DNA of 64,000 nt, taken from positions 29,130,200 to 29,194,199 of the forward strand of contig NC_080704.1 of the NCBI RefSeq assembly GCF_030445035.2, in the 5' to 3' direction. Within the stretch, counting starts at the first letter, position 1. Every line of letters starts with the position of its first letter. The notes under the pieces are model-generated. The model worked only from the letters and a program-made list of their open reading frames with translations. It ran no database searches and was not told the DNA's origin. Shown piece after piece: positions 22,243 through 35,091 of this stretch. The position numbers and the translations under genes were made by a program. This DNA is from Dasypus novemcinctus (Eukaryota; Chordata; Mammalia; Cingulata; Dasypodidae).

Positions 22243-22665
22243 TGTTTTTAAAGATTTATTTTTTATTTTTTATTTATTTCTCTCCCCTTCCCCCCACCCC
22301 AGTTGTTTGCTCTCTGTGTCCATTTGCTGCCTGTTCTTCTTTGTCCACTTCTGTTGTTGTCTGCGGCACAGGAATCTGTGTTTCTTTTTGTTACATCATC
22401 TTGCTAAGTTAGCTCTCCGTGTGTGCAGCGCCATTCCTGGGCAGGCTGAAATTTCTTTCACACCGGGTGGCTCTCCTTATAGGGTGCACTCCTTGCTTGT
22501 GGGGCTCCCCTACGCGGGAACACCCCTGTGTGGCAGGGCACTCCTTGCGCACATCAGCACTGCGCATGGGCCAGCTCCACACGGGTCAAGGAGGCCCGGG
22601 GTTTGAACTGCAGACCTCCCATGTGGTAGCCAGACACCCTATCCATTGGGCCAAGTCTGCTTCCC
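22243..22665 (-). mobile_element. DAS-type SINE (long subfamily)
   Basis: The head in antisense reads 'CCATTGGGCCAAGTCTGCTT' at the right end, with the A-rich tail at the left. It is flanked by the 12-bp duplication TTTCATTCTCTT (22231-22242 and 22666-22677). It retains the internal segment that is absent from the short subfamily. Inserted into an older antisense L1. Confidence 0.9.
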
Positions 22666-23709
22666 TTTCATTCTCTTGACATTGCCTTTCAAAGAGCAAA
22701 AGTTTTTAATTTTAAGAAAATTCAATTTATTTCCTTTTATGGATCAGCGCTCTTTGCCTATCCCAAGAACAGGAGGATCTTCTCCTCTGTTTTCTTCTAG
22801 AAGTTTTATAATTTTCAAGTTACATTTGGGTCTGTTGTCCATTTTGAGTTAATTTTGCGTGAGTTTTGAGGAATAAGTTGAATTTTTTGTGTGATGTCCA
22901 ATTGTCCAGAACCATTTTCTAAAATAAAACAGTATCCTTTTTCCATTGAATTGACTTTGAACCTTCTTAACTGACTATTTGTGTGGGTTCATAGCTGAAC
23001 TCTAATTTGTTCCACTGACCTATGTGTCTATCCTTTTACCAACACAATACCACACTCTCTTGATTGTGGTGGATTTATTATAAGTTTTAAAGTCAGTTAA
23101 TGTGTTCATTGTGCCTCCTCCAACTTTCTTCTCCTAACAGTAATTTCTTGATATCATTAAATATCCACTCTATATTCAAATCTTCCCAATTATCTCAAAA
23201 TTATTTTTGTCCAGTTGGTTTGTCTGAATCAGGATCTAATTTCGTACATTGAATTTGGTTGTTAGGTTTTTACAATCTCTTCTGTAACAGCATAGCGAAG
23301 GTAGGATAAATATTTGATTATTTACATTTGTTTAACATTTTTCAAAGTAATGAGTTGGCGCCCTGGCAACCTCTAATGGTGACAAATGATGTTTTCTAGT
23401 ACCATTATGAGCTTATGGATTTTTATACACTTGATATATTTAAATCCATCTCTGTCATTATTCTTTTTGGTGCTCAGATTGTCTCATCTTATTCCACTGG
23501 AAGCCCCTTTACATTGATATTGACCCATTAATCTTTAATTGCTTTCTTGTTTTCTGGCACAGTAATGTCTTAGTTTCACTGTGTATATTTCTTGTCCCAT
23601 TCCTGAGTTTAGCCATTACTCCAAGGAAAACTTGGAAACTTTTTGTGAAAGATAGAATTTAGAGATCTCATTCTGGGAACTACGATAAAATACATAAATG
23701 CTGAATGTT

Positions 23710-23774
23710 CAGAGAGCAAGGGCAAGTGGTGGTGGTGGTGGGGGGGATCAATAAATAAATAAATCTTGAAAAAC
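23710..23774 (+). mobile_element. SINE tail-only insertion (65 bp)
   Basis: Only the end of a DAS-type SINE is present: a G-rich block and 'AATAAATAAATAAATCTTG' plus A's. A perfect 13-bp duplication AATGCTGAATGTT (23697-23709 and 23775-23787) shows it is a complete insertion event, truncated at its 5' side rather than eroded later. Confidence 0.75.
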
Positions 23775-23789
23775 AATGCTGAATGTTGG

Positions 23790-26149
23790 TTGTCCGGTAG
23801 TTTTTTGGTTTTTAATTCCAAAACATCAGAAAAGCCCTCAAAGTAAGTTTATACTTATAATCACTCCATAATCTATTGTTAAGGTACAGACAAAAGGACT
23901 GGCTCTGGAGTAGGAATTTACCAATGCTAAGTCCTAAAATGATTGCTCTGGATTCTGACAACTCTATTAGTCTACCTGTGCCTGGAAGGGATTGTAACAT
24001 TCTGGGGGGACAAATTCACTGAAGGGTTTCTTTGAGGTAAATTCACTGCAATGTAAATACATGTGACCCTCCCAATAGGGCCTAGATGTCCTTACATAAG
24101 GAGGAGGATCACTTTTAACTACACATCAAGCCTTGGTTTTGGTTTACGTTAGGTCACCAATTTTCCTTTAAATGATGTCACACTTACTTTCCTGTCATAT
24201 TTGCTCACTGGAAATTGGGAGAAGAAGATATGCTCCAGGATTATATCTGCTGTGAGGATACAAATTTTTATTAAGCTAGAGAAGAGTGTGAATGTGAAAA
24301 TTTTAAAGTGACAATTGTGTGGAACTAGCTAGACATCTTGATTTCATTATCCTGAATAAAGTTATGCTCTTCTTTGCATAAATGTGTTTATTCTCCTAGT
24401 TGCATTTGAAAATGACCTTTCACTCAGCACCGATGTCAGCTGCAATGCAGCAAGCACTATATACCTTAGTCCTGTGACAGCATTCAGGCAGGTGCTATAT
24501 ATTGCCTCAGTCTGTCTACTTTCTCACTTTCAAGAAATGAGAAAGGTCAAAGTTTGCTACATTCTCCAATTTAAAATTCAAATAGAGGAACTTTTTCTTA
24601 TTCTCTAAACTCAATCATTAATAGGATCTATTATGTCCTGTGCCTACTTGATTTTTTTCTTAGTTTTTTCAATTATTTGTGCACAGTATTAGTATACACA
24701 AAATGTATATGAGAAGGATGTTCCCCCGTTTTAGGCACTTTAGTCTTTCTGTATCTATCTATACTAGTAGTATAAGGATTTGGTGAGTTTTTCAGTATGT
24801 TTCTCTTTTTGTTGTTTGCTAGCACTCATCAACCAACAATCAACTAACCCAGAGTGATAATATTTTCATCTAAACCATTCAGTGATATAATAGAAAATAA
24901 TTTATGGACACCTAAATGCTGACATATCCATGTGCTTGATGCCATCTCCCAAGCTGGAAAAATATTTGTCTAAATAAAGATTTGTACAGTAGTTCTTCAT
25001 CAAATCCTCTGTCATACACCTTGATCCTAAGTCCCCTGTAACTTCACCAGATTCTTATACTAACGGTGCCATCAATCCAGTGGTTCTGTAGGGAGAACAG
25101 AGCATATCTGCTTATTGTGCAGCCTGGTGTCAGAGGCCTTTATAAATATTTTGGCTCTCTCTATTCCAACTGAAATAAAATAAATTGCAGTTAAGGCTTT
25201 AAAAACAGCTCCATGGACTTGGCCCTCATGCCACATGAGAGTTCGTTGTGTAACACTGGGTCACTCCATTCCCCTTGTCTTTGCATTTTATTTATGAATT
25301 TTACATGAAATCATTACCATTTCTGTATTCAGTTCTTCTGCAGTGGCGGAAGCAGGAATCTAAACAGGCTGTTACATCTCAAAGACACATTCATTAGGCC
25401 TGAATTATGAGTTCAGCACATCCTGAAAATAGGAACTGCTCAGAACCTCCTCACAGCTGTAGTTTTGCTTCTGTCTTACAACTGCCATCGCCCCGCACAA
25501 AATGATGACTCCATTCCACACCCACCAGATGTTTTTGCCCTCATTTTTTGGTGTCGGCCTTGAATACAGAAATCTTGGGTTTTATCAAACCCTAAACAAA
25601 CTGCTTTTAAGGAAGACGAAGGAAAGAAAAGACAGGGTTGTTGACATTAATATTAAGGAGACAGAAAAATCTATCTACTGGCTTCAATTATGCCTCAGAA
25701 GGTAGCAAGTATGAGTATTTTTATATTATGCAGAGATTAATCTAAGAGAGCTGACTAATATTTTTGGAAGATTATGATCTATAAAATATCACTTGTGTTT
25801 TGGTCTTAAATGAAAGGTGATAAAATATCACCAATATTTATTGGAACCAACCAATTAAAATAGTTTTTCTTATTTTTATAATAGTAATATGATTATTGTA
25901 CAATCATACAATTTTATGAGGGTCACATTACCCAGAGAGATACCTCTTAGAAGATACCCATTATGTATCTGTTTAGCCCATCTGTGTTCTATAAACTTCA
26001 TTAAATATTGTGTATGGAAAATATTTGTACTGAGGACAAAAAAGCATAAAGGAATTCAAGGTTCCATAAAAAAGAAAATAAGTAAAAAACTAGCAAGGAA
26101 GTTAGAATTACTGTCTAGTCCTCATGGTTCCTAGTTCCTCCATTTAGTC
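23790..26149. other. No recognised feature
   Basis: Unassigned, with only short ORFs lacking domain signatures. No young repeat is present. Confidence 0.4.
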
Positions 26150-26420
26150 TTTGAACACGTATTTAGTGAGTTTATTATTTGTGGGACCTCTTGTAGATGA
26201 TTGAATTAATCAAATTACAGTGTGATAAGAGCTAGAAGAATGCAACCAAGCCTTTCAAGTACTTTTTATATATGCAACTGCATTTAATACTTATGAAATT
26301 TTTTATGAACTAAGGATTTATATCCTTATGGTATAAACAAGGATATTATCTTGAAGCTGGTTAACTGACTTTCCCAATGTTGCAAAGTAAAAAGTGGCAA
26401 AATGGATTCTTTCCAGATCC
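26150..26420 (-). repeat. Probable MIR fragment
   Basis: 'CAACTGCATTTAATACTTA' and 'TTTCCCAATGTTGCAAAGTA' resemble diverged MIR in reverse orientation. Weak evidence. Confidence 0.4.
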
Positions 26421-26644
26421 ATCAGTTTCTATGAACTGATGCTGTTTCATCTGAGCAAAATCATGGAGGAAAAATAGGAGTTTGTAAGTAATCAAAGAGG
26501 GAGGATATTCCAGGTAGAGAGTCATGGAGAAAAAAAGAACATTTTTCCTTCTGGGAATTGCTGGGAGTTCAAGAAGCCTGGAGCTTAGGGCGAATGAAGG
26601 GGAAACCTGATGCTTTGAACCATAACTTAGAAAGTATTTCAATA

Positions 26645-29520
26645 AAAATCAATTCTATTGATGAATAACTTACAACAATAAAATACACCAATTTAAAATT
26701 TATAGGTGCATAAATTTTGACAAATGTATACACATGTGTAAGCACCACAGTAATCAAAATAGGCAACATTTCTATCACTCTAGAAAGTTCTCTTATGCCC
26801 CTCTGCATTCAGTAGCCCCACTCCATCCTTGGTCCCAGGCAATCACTGACCTGCTTTCTATTACTATATATTAGTTTTTGCCTTTTCTAGAATTTCATGG
26901 TATTTGCTCTTATATGTCTAACTTATTTTGCTTAGCATAATGGATTTCAATTGTGTCATATCATCAATAGTTCCTTGTTTTTATTGCAGAGTAGAATTCT
27001 ACTGTATGGCTATACTCCAAACTGTTTATGCATTGTTGATGGACAGTTGGATTCCTTTCATTTTTTTTTTTTGGCAATGACAAATAAAGCTTCTTTAAAC
27101 ATATGGGTAAAAGTCTGCGCATATATTTATATTTCTCTTGGGCAAATCCCTAGTTATGTTTGCATGGAATATATTTTATCATCCTTTTACTTTTAACCAG
27201 TCTGTGGTTTTAAAGTAATTTCTTTTAGAAAGCACATGCTTTCTACAAAAAGCTTTGCTTTTTTATCCAGTCTGATAATATTTACCTTTTTAATTGAATA
27301 CTCAGGCCATTTTTAATATAATTTAATTGTATACTTGGCTGGGTTTAAATCTACCATCTTGCTATTTGTCCCATTTGCTCTTTGTCCCTTTTACTATACT
27401 TTTTTTTCTTTTCTTTTTTAAGGTTCATTTATTTATTTATTTCTCTCCCCTTCCCCTCCCCCCGCCCCAGTTGTCTGTTCTCTGTGTCTATTTGCTGCAT
27501 CTTCTTCTTTGTCCACTTCTGTTGTTGTCAGCAGCACGGGAACCTGTGTCTCTTTTTGTTGTGTTGGCTCTTCATATGTGCAGCCCCATTCCTGGGTAGG
27601 CTAAACTTTCTTTCGTGCTGGGTGGCTCTCCTTACGGGGCAGACTCCTTGCACGTGGGGCTCCCCTACATGGGGACACCCCTGTGTGGCAGGGCACTCCT
27701 TGCGCGCATCAGCACTGTGCATGGGCCAGCTCCACACGGGTCAAGGAGGCCTGGGGTTTGAACTGTGGACCTCCCATGTGGTAGGCGGGCGCCCTAACCA
27801 CTGGGTCAAGTCCGCTTCCCTACTTTTTTTTTCTTTTGGATAAATTGCATATGTTTTAGTTTACCATTTCATCTACTCTGCTGTTTTATTAGCTAGAACT
27901 CTTTGGTTTATTTTCTGAGGTTATTATACAATATAAAATATGCTTTTTAATTTGTCCATTTACCAGTCTACCTCCAAAGAATATATCATTTCACAAATAA
28001 TGCAAGGTACTTAAAATGGTATATTGTGATTTACCCCTATTATCCTTTGTGCTATTGTTGTCATCCATTTTATTTTATATATGTTTATAGCCCTACAATA
28101 AATACAATATTATCATTATTGCTCTTGATAGTAATTTTTCTCCTTTTAAAAACTGAGGAAAAAACTTTTACATTTCACTATATATTTATCATCTCCAGTG
28201 GTCTTTATTCCTTTGTTAGGTTCAAGTTCCTCTGTTATCATTTCCTTTCTGCCTCGAAAACTTACTATACATTTTTGTTGTGCAGTTCTGTTGGAAATAA
28301 AGTCTCTTAGGTTTTGTCTGTCTTTTTAAAAAATATATTTCACTTTCACTTTCGAAGTGTATTTTCAAAGTACATAGAATTCAAGATTGACATTTTAAAA
28401 TGAACATTTAAAAAATGTTCAATTCTCTTTCGCCTTGCATAGTTTCAAATATGAAGGGTGTGATATTTCATGTCTTTGCCCCTCTGTATAAAATGTGACT
28501 TTCTTCTCTACCTGCTTTTCTGACTCTGTCTTTATCAATGTTTTTCATCAATTTATGAAATTCCTTGATGTGATATTTTCATGTTTATCTTTCTTTGGTT
28601 AAGATTCTTGGACTGTGGGTTTTTAGTTTTCATAAAATTTGGAAAATTTTTGGTCCAGATGTTATTTCTGTCCTCTTCTCCCCCCTCTTACTTTCTAGGC
28701 CTCTAATTGTACATATGTTAGACTGTTTTATATTATCCCACAGGGCACTGAGGTTGTCTTTATTTTTTAGTCTTTATTCAGTCTGTGCTTCATTTTAAAT
28801 AGCTTCTATTGCTAGGTATTCATGTTTACTGACCTTTTATCTGCAGCATCTAATTTGATGTTAATCTTCTCCAGTGACATTTTCATTTCAGATATCGCAT
28901 TTTCCTCTCCTGAAATTCCATCTTTTCTATTGTTATAGCTTCTATTTCTCTTTTGAGTCTTCATTATGTCCATTTTCTTTTAAATGCATGAACATATTTA
29001 TAACATGCTCATCTGCTAATTGTATCATCTCTGTACTGTCTAGACCTACTTCTTTTTGACTCATTTTTCTTATGTGTCACATTTTTCTACTTCTTCATGT
29101 ATCTATTAATTTTATTTCAATCTTAGACATTTTGAATTTTATGTTGAAGGTAAGATTTTGTTACATTCCTTTAAAGAGTGTTGGACTTTGTTTCAAGGAG
29201 CTTCATCCTGTGCTGTGCAGATTAGTACTCAGACAGAGTCATGGTGACAAATACAAAGATTTCTGGGTAGCTCTCTCCACTTTGGTACTCTGCTCCCCAA
29301 ATTACATCCATTTCAGACTCTCTGAATTTCAATTTTGTCTCTTCAACTTAGTGGAACCTCAAAACATTGTTTGGTTCCCCTTCTCTTTACCATGGTTCAG
29401 AAATTGCCACCTGGCTGAGAGCTGAGTTAGTCATAGAGCTCACCTTATTTATTTCCCTTCTTTCAGGGATTGTAGTCTTGAGATTCCTATTGTCTAAGGT
29501 TATAAAGCAGTTAGTTTATG
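26645..29520 (-). mobile_element. Old L1M-type sequence, antisense, interrupted by a SINE
   Basis: 26645-27200 is typical antisense L1 3' UTR ('TTTGACAAATGTATACACAT', 'CTTAGCATAATGGATTTC'). 27200-27412 and 27821-29520 continue as T-rich antisense LINE text. One or more L1 copies may be involved. Hydrophobic + strand ORFs here are shadows of T-rich sequence. Limits to the right are uncertain. Confidence 0.5.
27413..27820 (-). mobile_element. DAS-type SINE (long subfamily)
   Basis: The antisense head 'CCACTGGGTCAAGTCCGCTT' lies at the right and the 'ATTTATTTATTTATTTCTC' tail at the left. The flanks are T-rich copies of TAC-T(8-9)-CTTTT, an approximate TSD. The 153-codon + ORF across it is an artefact of the SINE. 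Confidence 0.85.
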
Positions 29521-29562
29521 TATTTTTCCATTGTTCTCATTGCTGATGGTGAGAAAGTAATT

Positions 29563-29587
29563 CTCAACTGAGCTACGTCCACTCCCG
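29563..29587 (-). repeat. Tiny SINE head remnant
   Basis: About 25 bp, 'CTCAACTGAGCTACGTCCAC' plus 'TCCC', match the 5' head of a tRNA-derived SINE in antisense. It is too short to be certain. Confidence 0.3.
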
Positions 29588-30484
29588 ACAAATACACTTT
29601 CAGTGCCTATGTTGTGCTAGGTGCTACCTTAGACAATGAGGGTACAGAATACAGACCTCAATGAATATTAGTTTTTGTTTTGGTAAACAAGCAGTAATCA
29701 ACTTATTAAAATTATAAGGCCACTTTCTATAATGTACCTCATTTTCTGGTGTGTTTCTATTTGAGCTGGTAGTTCTCTAGAATGAGGACCTTTTTATCAA
29801 AGGAGGTAATGAAGAACACTTCTGGAGTTGAAAAGAATAGAGATGAACCTTTTCTTTCCTGACTAGATGAGGCTTCATTAAAGTAAGTGTATATGACGTA
29901 GAGATTTTAGGGGATGTAAATTAGGCAAACATTATTTTTTAATATGTGCTCATTAAGTAGTGAAATTACTAGTTGAACCATATATGCCTGGTAATTTTTT
30001 TCATGAAAAAATCATAAACCTCATGCAAAATCACTATCTGTGTGAGTTTCAGGACATATTTATATTTCATTCAAGTTCACCTAGCACATCATCCTTCTAT
30101 GAACATTTTCTTCATTGAGAGCTCAAATTGTAATAGGGAAGTACCACTCTTCTGGGTAGGGGAGAACTTCTGGAGGGTATAATGAAAGGGAGTAGCAGGG
30201 TCAGGCTTGCAGTCTAGAAATGTTACTCGGTTTTGATGTGAACAGTGGATTAGAGAGAGGCCAGAAGGAGGCCGTGGTTTCCATTAGGAAGATATTGCTG
30301 TGATTCAGGCTTAATTTGATGGTACATGGCAGGAGAGGCAATAGAGATGCATAGGAATGGATGAAGAGGGCACAGTGCTTGGCTGGATATGAATGGTGAG
30401 ACAGAGGGAGGAGTCAAGGATAATGTCCTGTTTCTGAACTGAGCAGCAAGGTGTCATACACTGAGATTAAAAATTAAAACATAG

Positions 30485-30879
30485 GTGGCTGACTTGGCCC
30501 AGTGGTTAGGGCGTCCGTCTACCACATGGGAGGTCCACGGTTCAAACCCTGGGCCTCCTTGACCCGTGTGGAGCTGGCCCATGCACAGTGCTGATGTGAG
30601 CAAGGAGTGCCCTGCCACACAGGGGAGCTCCACACGCAAGGAGTGCGCCCCGTAAGGAGAACCGCCCATCACGAAAGAAAGTGCAGCTTGTCCAGCAATG
30701 GTACTGCACACACGGAGAGCTGACACAACAAGATGACGCAACAAAAATAAACACAGATTCCCGTGCCGCTGACAACAACAGAAGCGGACAAAGAAGACGC
30801 AACAAACAGACACAGAGAACAGACAACTGGGGTGGGGGTAGGGGAGAGAAATAAATAAATAAATAAATAAATCTTTTTA
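30485..30879 (+). mobile_element. DAS-type SINE (long subfamily)
   Basis: The head is 'TTGGCCCAGTGGTTAGGGCG', the B box 'GGTTCAAACCC', and the tail is AAATAAATAAATAAAT plus CTTTTT. A perfect 16-bp duplication AAAAATTAAAACATAG flanks it (30469-30484 and 30880-30895). It carries the internal 'ACACAACAAGATGACGCAAC' segment. Confidence 0.95.
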
Positions 30880-30909
30880 AAAAATTAAAACATAGAAAAT
30901 GGTCTAAGA

Positions 30910-31140
30910 GCAGGGACTCGGGACCAACTGCCTAGGACTGAATCGTGGCTCCTCCATTCACTCAGTAAGTGATTTGGGGTTGTTTAATTTCTCTATGACT
31001 CAGTTTCCTCATCTGTAAAAACTGGGATAACTATAATACTCATCACATCAATCTCTTACATGGATTAAGGTAATAGTTGCAAAACACTTAGAACAGGGTC
31101 TGGCACATAGTAGATGCTATTTAGTGTTTATTAAATGAAT
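30910..31140 (+). repeat. MIR SINE
   Basis: 'GACTCAGTTTCCTCATCTGT' followed by 'CTGGCACATAGTAGATGC' is diagnostic for MIR in forward orientation. It is a well-preserved copy. Confidence 0.85.
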
Positions 31141-31158
31141 AACATTAAAAAAACATGA

Positions 31159-31513
31159 GGGAAACGGACTTTGGCCCAGTGGTTAGGGCGTCCGTCTACC
31201 ATATGGGAGGTCCGCGGTTCAAACCCCGGGCCTCCTTGACCCGTGTGGAGCTGGCCATGCGCAGCGCTGATGCGCGCAAGGAGTGCCGTGCCACGCAAGG
31301 GTGTCCCCCGCGTGGGGGAGCCCCACGCGCAAGGAGTGCGCCCGTGAGGAAAGCCGCCCAGCGTGAAAAGAAAGTGCAGCCTGCCCAGGAATGGCGCCGC
31401 CCACACTTCCCGTGCCGCTGATGACAACAGAAGCGGACAAAGAAACAAGACGCAGCAAACAGACACCAAGAACAGACAACCAGGGGAGGGGGGGGAATTA
31501 AATAAATAAATAA

Positions 31514-31540
<27 letters not shown>
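31159..31540 (+). mobile_element. DAS-type SINE (short subfamily)
   Basis: It begins 'GGGAAACGGACTTTGGCCC' and has a perfect B box 'GGTTCAAACCC' and a long uninterrupted A tail. The A-rich 'CATGA' flanks (31154-31158 and about 31545-31549) give a short TSD. It lacks about 45 bp in mid-body ('GCCCACAC' runs straight to 'TTCCCGTGCCGCTGA'), as do 35092-35463 and 44318-44688. The long A tail suggests a recent insertion. Confidence 0.9.
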
Positions 31541-31544
<4 letters not shown>

Positions 31545-31744
31545 CATGAAAGGCCTTGTCTGAAAAGAAAGATGAGTTCAGTTTGGATATACAGAGTTTG
31601 AGGAAACAGGCAATCAAGGGATGATGTTTTGTAGGCAGTTGGATATGTGAGTCCAGAGTTTAGGGGGGAGATTTTGTAGTATCTGGTAATCTTCAGCATA
31701 TATATAGTATTTGGAAAGTAAGATGTAATAATATTTCCTAGGGA

Positions 31745-32284
31745 TAGCATGTAGGCCAGAGGTTTTTAACTATTTTATGCCTAAATACAACAAAATGAAA
31801 TAATTCTGTTAAAGCACTATGGTTTAAAACAGTAATCTTGAAGTGAATTCTGATCAGTCATCCAAGTAGATCATTTTTGTACCAGTGCCTGATTAGTTCA
31901 GTCGTTGCTTACCATTGGCAGGATGAAGCTATAAGAAGTTTTGGGGGAGAAAATAAGACTCACTTGGTTCAAAATCCACATGCATTTCTTCAACAATACC
32001 TACATGGGAACTGTTCCTTATTCTTGTACTGGATTTCCTTGTCATGTATAGTAATGAGCTGTGCATGTATTTGAATTAATTTTAAAATAACACGCATATG
32101 GTATATATAGTACTATTTCTAATAGTTAAACATAAGTCTATTATTAATGTGAGAAGAAACAAAAGCCTACTTGTAGAGGGGCATGAGAGGACCAAAAACA
32201 ATTAGTAATAGATAAGATCTCCTCCCTTTTTTATAATTCTAACTCTAGTGTTTTTTCCTTACTCTGAAAATATAGGAGCAGAAT
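31745..32284. other. No recognised feature
   Basis: AT-rich, unassigned sequence. Confidence 0.4.
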
Positions 32285-33970
32285 TTTTTATAACAACTTT
32301 ACTGAGATATAATGAATATAACATAAAATTCACCCTTTTAAAATGTACTATTCAGTAGATTTAGTATATTCCAAGTTGTGAAACCATCACCACTATCTGA
32401 TTTTAGACCATTTTCATCACCCTAAAAAAGAAACTTCATGCTCCTAGCAGTCACTTTCCATCCCCACTCCCCCAGGCCCCTGCACACCACTAACCTACTT
32501 ACTGTGTCTGGATTTTCCTATTCTGGACAAGAGATTCCTTATCTGTAGCAAGATTTTGCTGCAAGTTAAGCAAGACATAACAGTGCTTAAATCAAATGCA
32601 CATCATCGGTGTGCAACTAAATGATTTTCACAAAGTGAATATACTTGTGTAACCACCATCCAGATCTAGAAATAGAACATTATCAGTACTCTGAAACCTT
32701 CTCCCTTATGCCTCCCCACCGCCTATATCCCTTTTACTCAGAGGTAGCCCACTCTTCTGAATTCTGTCACCATTTATTAATTTTATCTCTTTTTGAAATT
32801 AAGAAAATACTGTAATGTTTAATGTTTTTTCAAAGACTTATTTCTCCCCCCACTTCGTTGTTTGTGCTTGCTGCCTGCTCTGTGTCTGCTCATTGTGTGC
32901 CCTCTGTGCCTGCTCCTCTTCTTTTCTTAGGAGGCACAGGGAACCAAACCCAAGGTGTCCCATGTGGGACAGAGGCGTCCAATCGCTTGAGCCACCTCCA
33001 CTTCCGCTGTTTAGTTTCTTTTTATCAGCATTACTTGTGAGAGTCATTTGTGCTTTATTTATTCTATTTAATTGTTGATCCCTTTCAAGGTAATTTGTCT
33101 TATTTCTTTGGTGACTTTTTAGATTTTCTCTCTGTTCTTGATTATTCTTCATCTGCAACTATATTTAGGTTAACTTTTATTGATCCTTATTGGAATTGGT
33201 TGGACTTTTTCATTCTGTGTTTTGATTCCTTCCATTTGTCTTAGAAAATTATCAGTCATTATCTTTTCAAATATTTCTTCTCTCTCACATTCTGCTCTCT
33301 CTTTGATTCTTCCAATAAACAAATATTACATTCTCATTTTTCTACACTTTAATCAAGATGATTTTTTTAAAGAATCTTGTTTAATGAGATAACTTACAAT
33401 AAAACACAGATTTTAAGTATAGAACTTGATAATTTTTGACAAATGAGTATGCCTATGTAGCCATCACTCCAATCCACAGACAGCACAGCTCCAATACTCA
33501 GGTAAATATTCTAGTACCCCTTTCTAGTCAATCCCTTTTCCCTTGAAGCACTCATTGTTCTTATTTCTATCTCCACAGATTAATTTTGCCTGTTACTGAA
33601 CTTCATATAAATTAAATTATATAGAATATACTCTTTTGCTTCTAGCTTCTTTTGTTCAACATAGTATTTCTGATATTCATCCATGCTGTTGCATGTATCA
33701 GTGATTCATTCCTTTTCATAGGTGAGTAGGATTCCGTTGTATGTATATGTGCTTATCCATTTGACTTGATGGTGGTTTGGGGCAATTATAAAGCTTTATG
33801 AACATTCTTGTACACATACTTTTGTGGGCATATGCTTTCATTTCTTTTGGGTAAGTTCCTGGGCATAGATTTGCAGTCATAAGGTAGGTATATGTTTAAC
33901 ATTATAAGAAACTGCCAAACATTCCAAAGTGGTAATATCATTTTATATTCCCATATATGAGTACTGAATA
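32285..33970 (-). mobile_element. Old L1M-type sequences, antisense, interrupted by a SINE
   Basis: At least two antisense L1 3' ends lie in tandem. 32285-32520 has 'TTACTGAGATATAATGAATA' and 'GTGAAACCATCACCACTATC'. About 32570-32828 and 33370-33970 have 'TTTTTGACAAATGAGTATGC' and 'GTATCAGTGATTCATTCC'. 33007-33370 is T-rich LINE-like sequence. None is coding. Confidence 0.65.
32829..33007 (-). mobile_element. DAS-related SINE, single head
   Basis: The antisense head 'CGCTTGAGCCACCTCCACTT' is at the right and the T-rich tail at the left. Flanks 'TGTTTAATGTTT' and 'TGTTTAGTTT' suggest an imperfect TSD. It is about half the length of the two-headed copies. Confidence 0.7.
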
Positions 33971-33974
33971 GCAT

Positions 33975-34520
33975 TTTCTGACCTTAATATGCTGTTAAAC
34001 CCATCCATTGTGTTCTTAATATAAATATGTTGGTTTTATTCAAATGATAATAATTTACATAAAAGTGAGAGGAGCTGGGGAAGTGAAGAACTGAAAGAGA
34101 AATCAAAGGACTAAAGAAAGTCATAACCATGACAGCCTGAGGGAGAAACCTGGAAAGGATGAAATTTGTCATAAATTCCAAGAAGCAACTGCCTAAGTGG
34201 TAATGCAAATGAAGGGCTCTTGGAGAGGTCTGTGGAAGCTGCTTTCTCTGTGAGGTTGAATTGGGGCCATTGTTGGTCAGTGGGCCGGAAGTTGGGAATA
34301 TGAGCTGGAAGTTGTCACCCTGTCAGTTCACCACAGTCTGCTGTGAATACTGACTGCTGCTCCTCTTCCACCTTCCAGATATCATACGCTGTTCTCTCTA
34401 ATCCAAGTCTCACCTGAATCCAAACAGGGAAATGAACTTAACAGCCTTAGATGAAGGACTGGTAAAGCAAAATTGTAATTTTCTGTTCAGACTTTTAAAA
34501 TTTTATTTCAGATCTGCTAT
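33975..34520. other. No recognised feature
   Basis: Unassigned sequence without coding signatures. Confidence 0.4.
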
Positions 34521-34524
34521 ATCA

Positions 34525-34860
34525 CTTTTTAAAAAAATCACATCAATTTTATTGATATGTATTAATAAAGCATACAATTCATCCAAAGTATACAATCAAT
34601 GATATTTAGTATAATCCCATAATGGTGCGTTCATCACTTCAGTCATTATAAAGCATTTCCATTATTTGCATAATAGTAATAAAAAACAGACAAACAAGAA
34701 AATTCCTCACCTCTCAATCAGTTTCCCCTGCTATACATAGCTGCTATTTCTGGCTATTCTTGCACAATTATTTATTTGTTTATTAGGCAGTTTTATTGAG
34801 ATATATTCACATACCATATGATCTATCCAAATGGCTTTTTTTAAGCTGTTAAAAAGTCCT
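34525..34860 (-). mobile_element. L1 3'-end fragments, antisense
   Basis: 'ATCAATTTTATTGATATGTA', 'CAATTCATCCAAAGTATAC' and later 'TTTTATTGAGATATATTCAC' are two antisense L1 3' UTR starts close together. They are followed by AT-rich sequence to about 35080. Confidence 0.55.
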
Positions 34861-35091
34861 TTATTGTAAAAATCGTAAAAGAAATAGAAAAATAGATTAA
34901 AAGAATTATAAATTTTAAATGAGAATGCAAGGCTAGATTTGATTTAATATAATAAAAAATAGAATAGCAACAAATATTTATAAATATTATAATTCAAATA
35001 TAATAGAAATTAATTAGAACATAATTCTAATTTTATATTATAGCTCTAACTATTGGACATAATAAGCTCTGAGAATGAAATACATTATTGG

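Larger units (their letters stand above)
21390..23600 (-). mobile_element. Old L1, antisense, interrupted by two SINEs
   Basis: Antisense L1 3' sequence runs through 21390-21621, 21963-22242 and 22678-23600. Continuous L1-like text is interrupted cleanly by the SINEs at 21636-21948 and 22243-22665. Recognisable pieces include 'CCATTTGCTTCTCTTTCTCA', 'CCATTCTCATGGGTGTGTAG' and 'CACTGACCTATGTGTCTATC'. The reading frames are destroyed. Confidence 0.6.
29595..31720 (+). repeat. Ancient dispersed repeat, split by SINEs and MIR
   Basis: Pieces at about 29595-29660, 30140-30468 and 31545-31720 read like one old repeat: 'TGTGCTAGGTGCTACCTTAG', 'AGGAGTCAAGGATAATGTCC', 'GGCAGTTGGATATGTGAGTC'. It is the same family as 5130-6740. 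Two DAS-SINEs and a MIR lie between the pieces. The family name is unknown to me. Confidence 0.35.
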
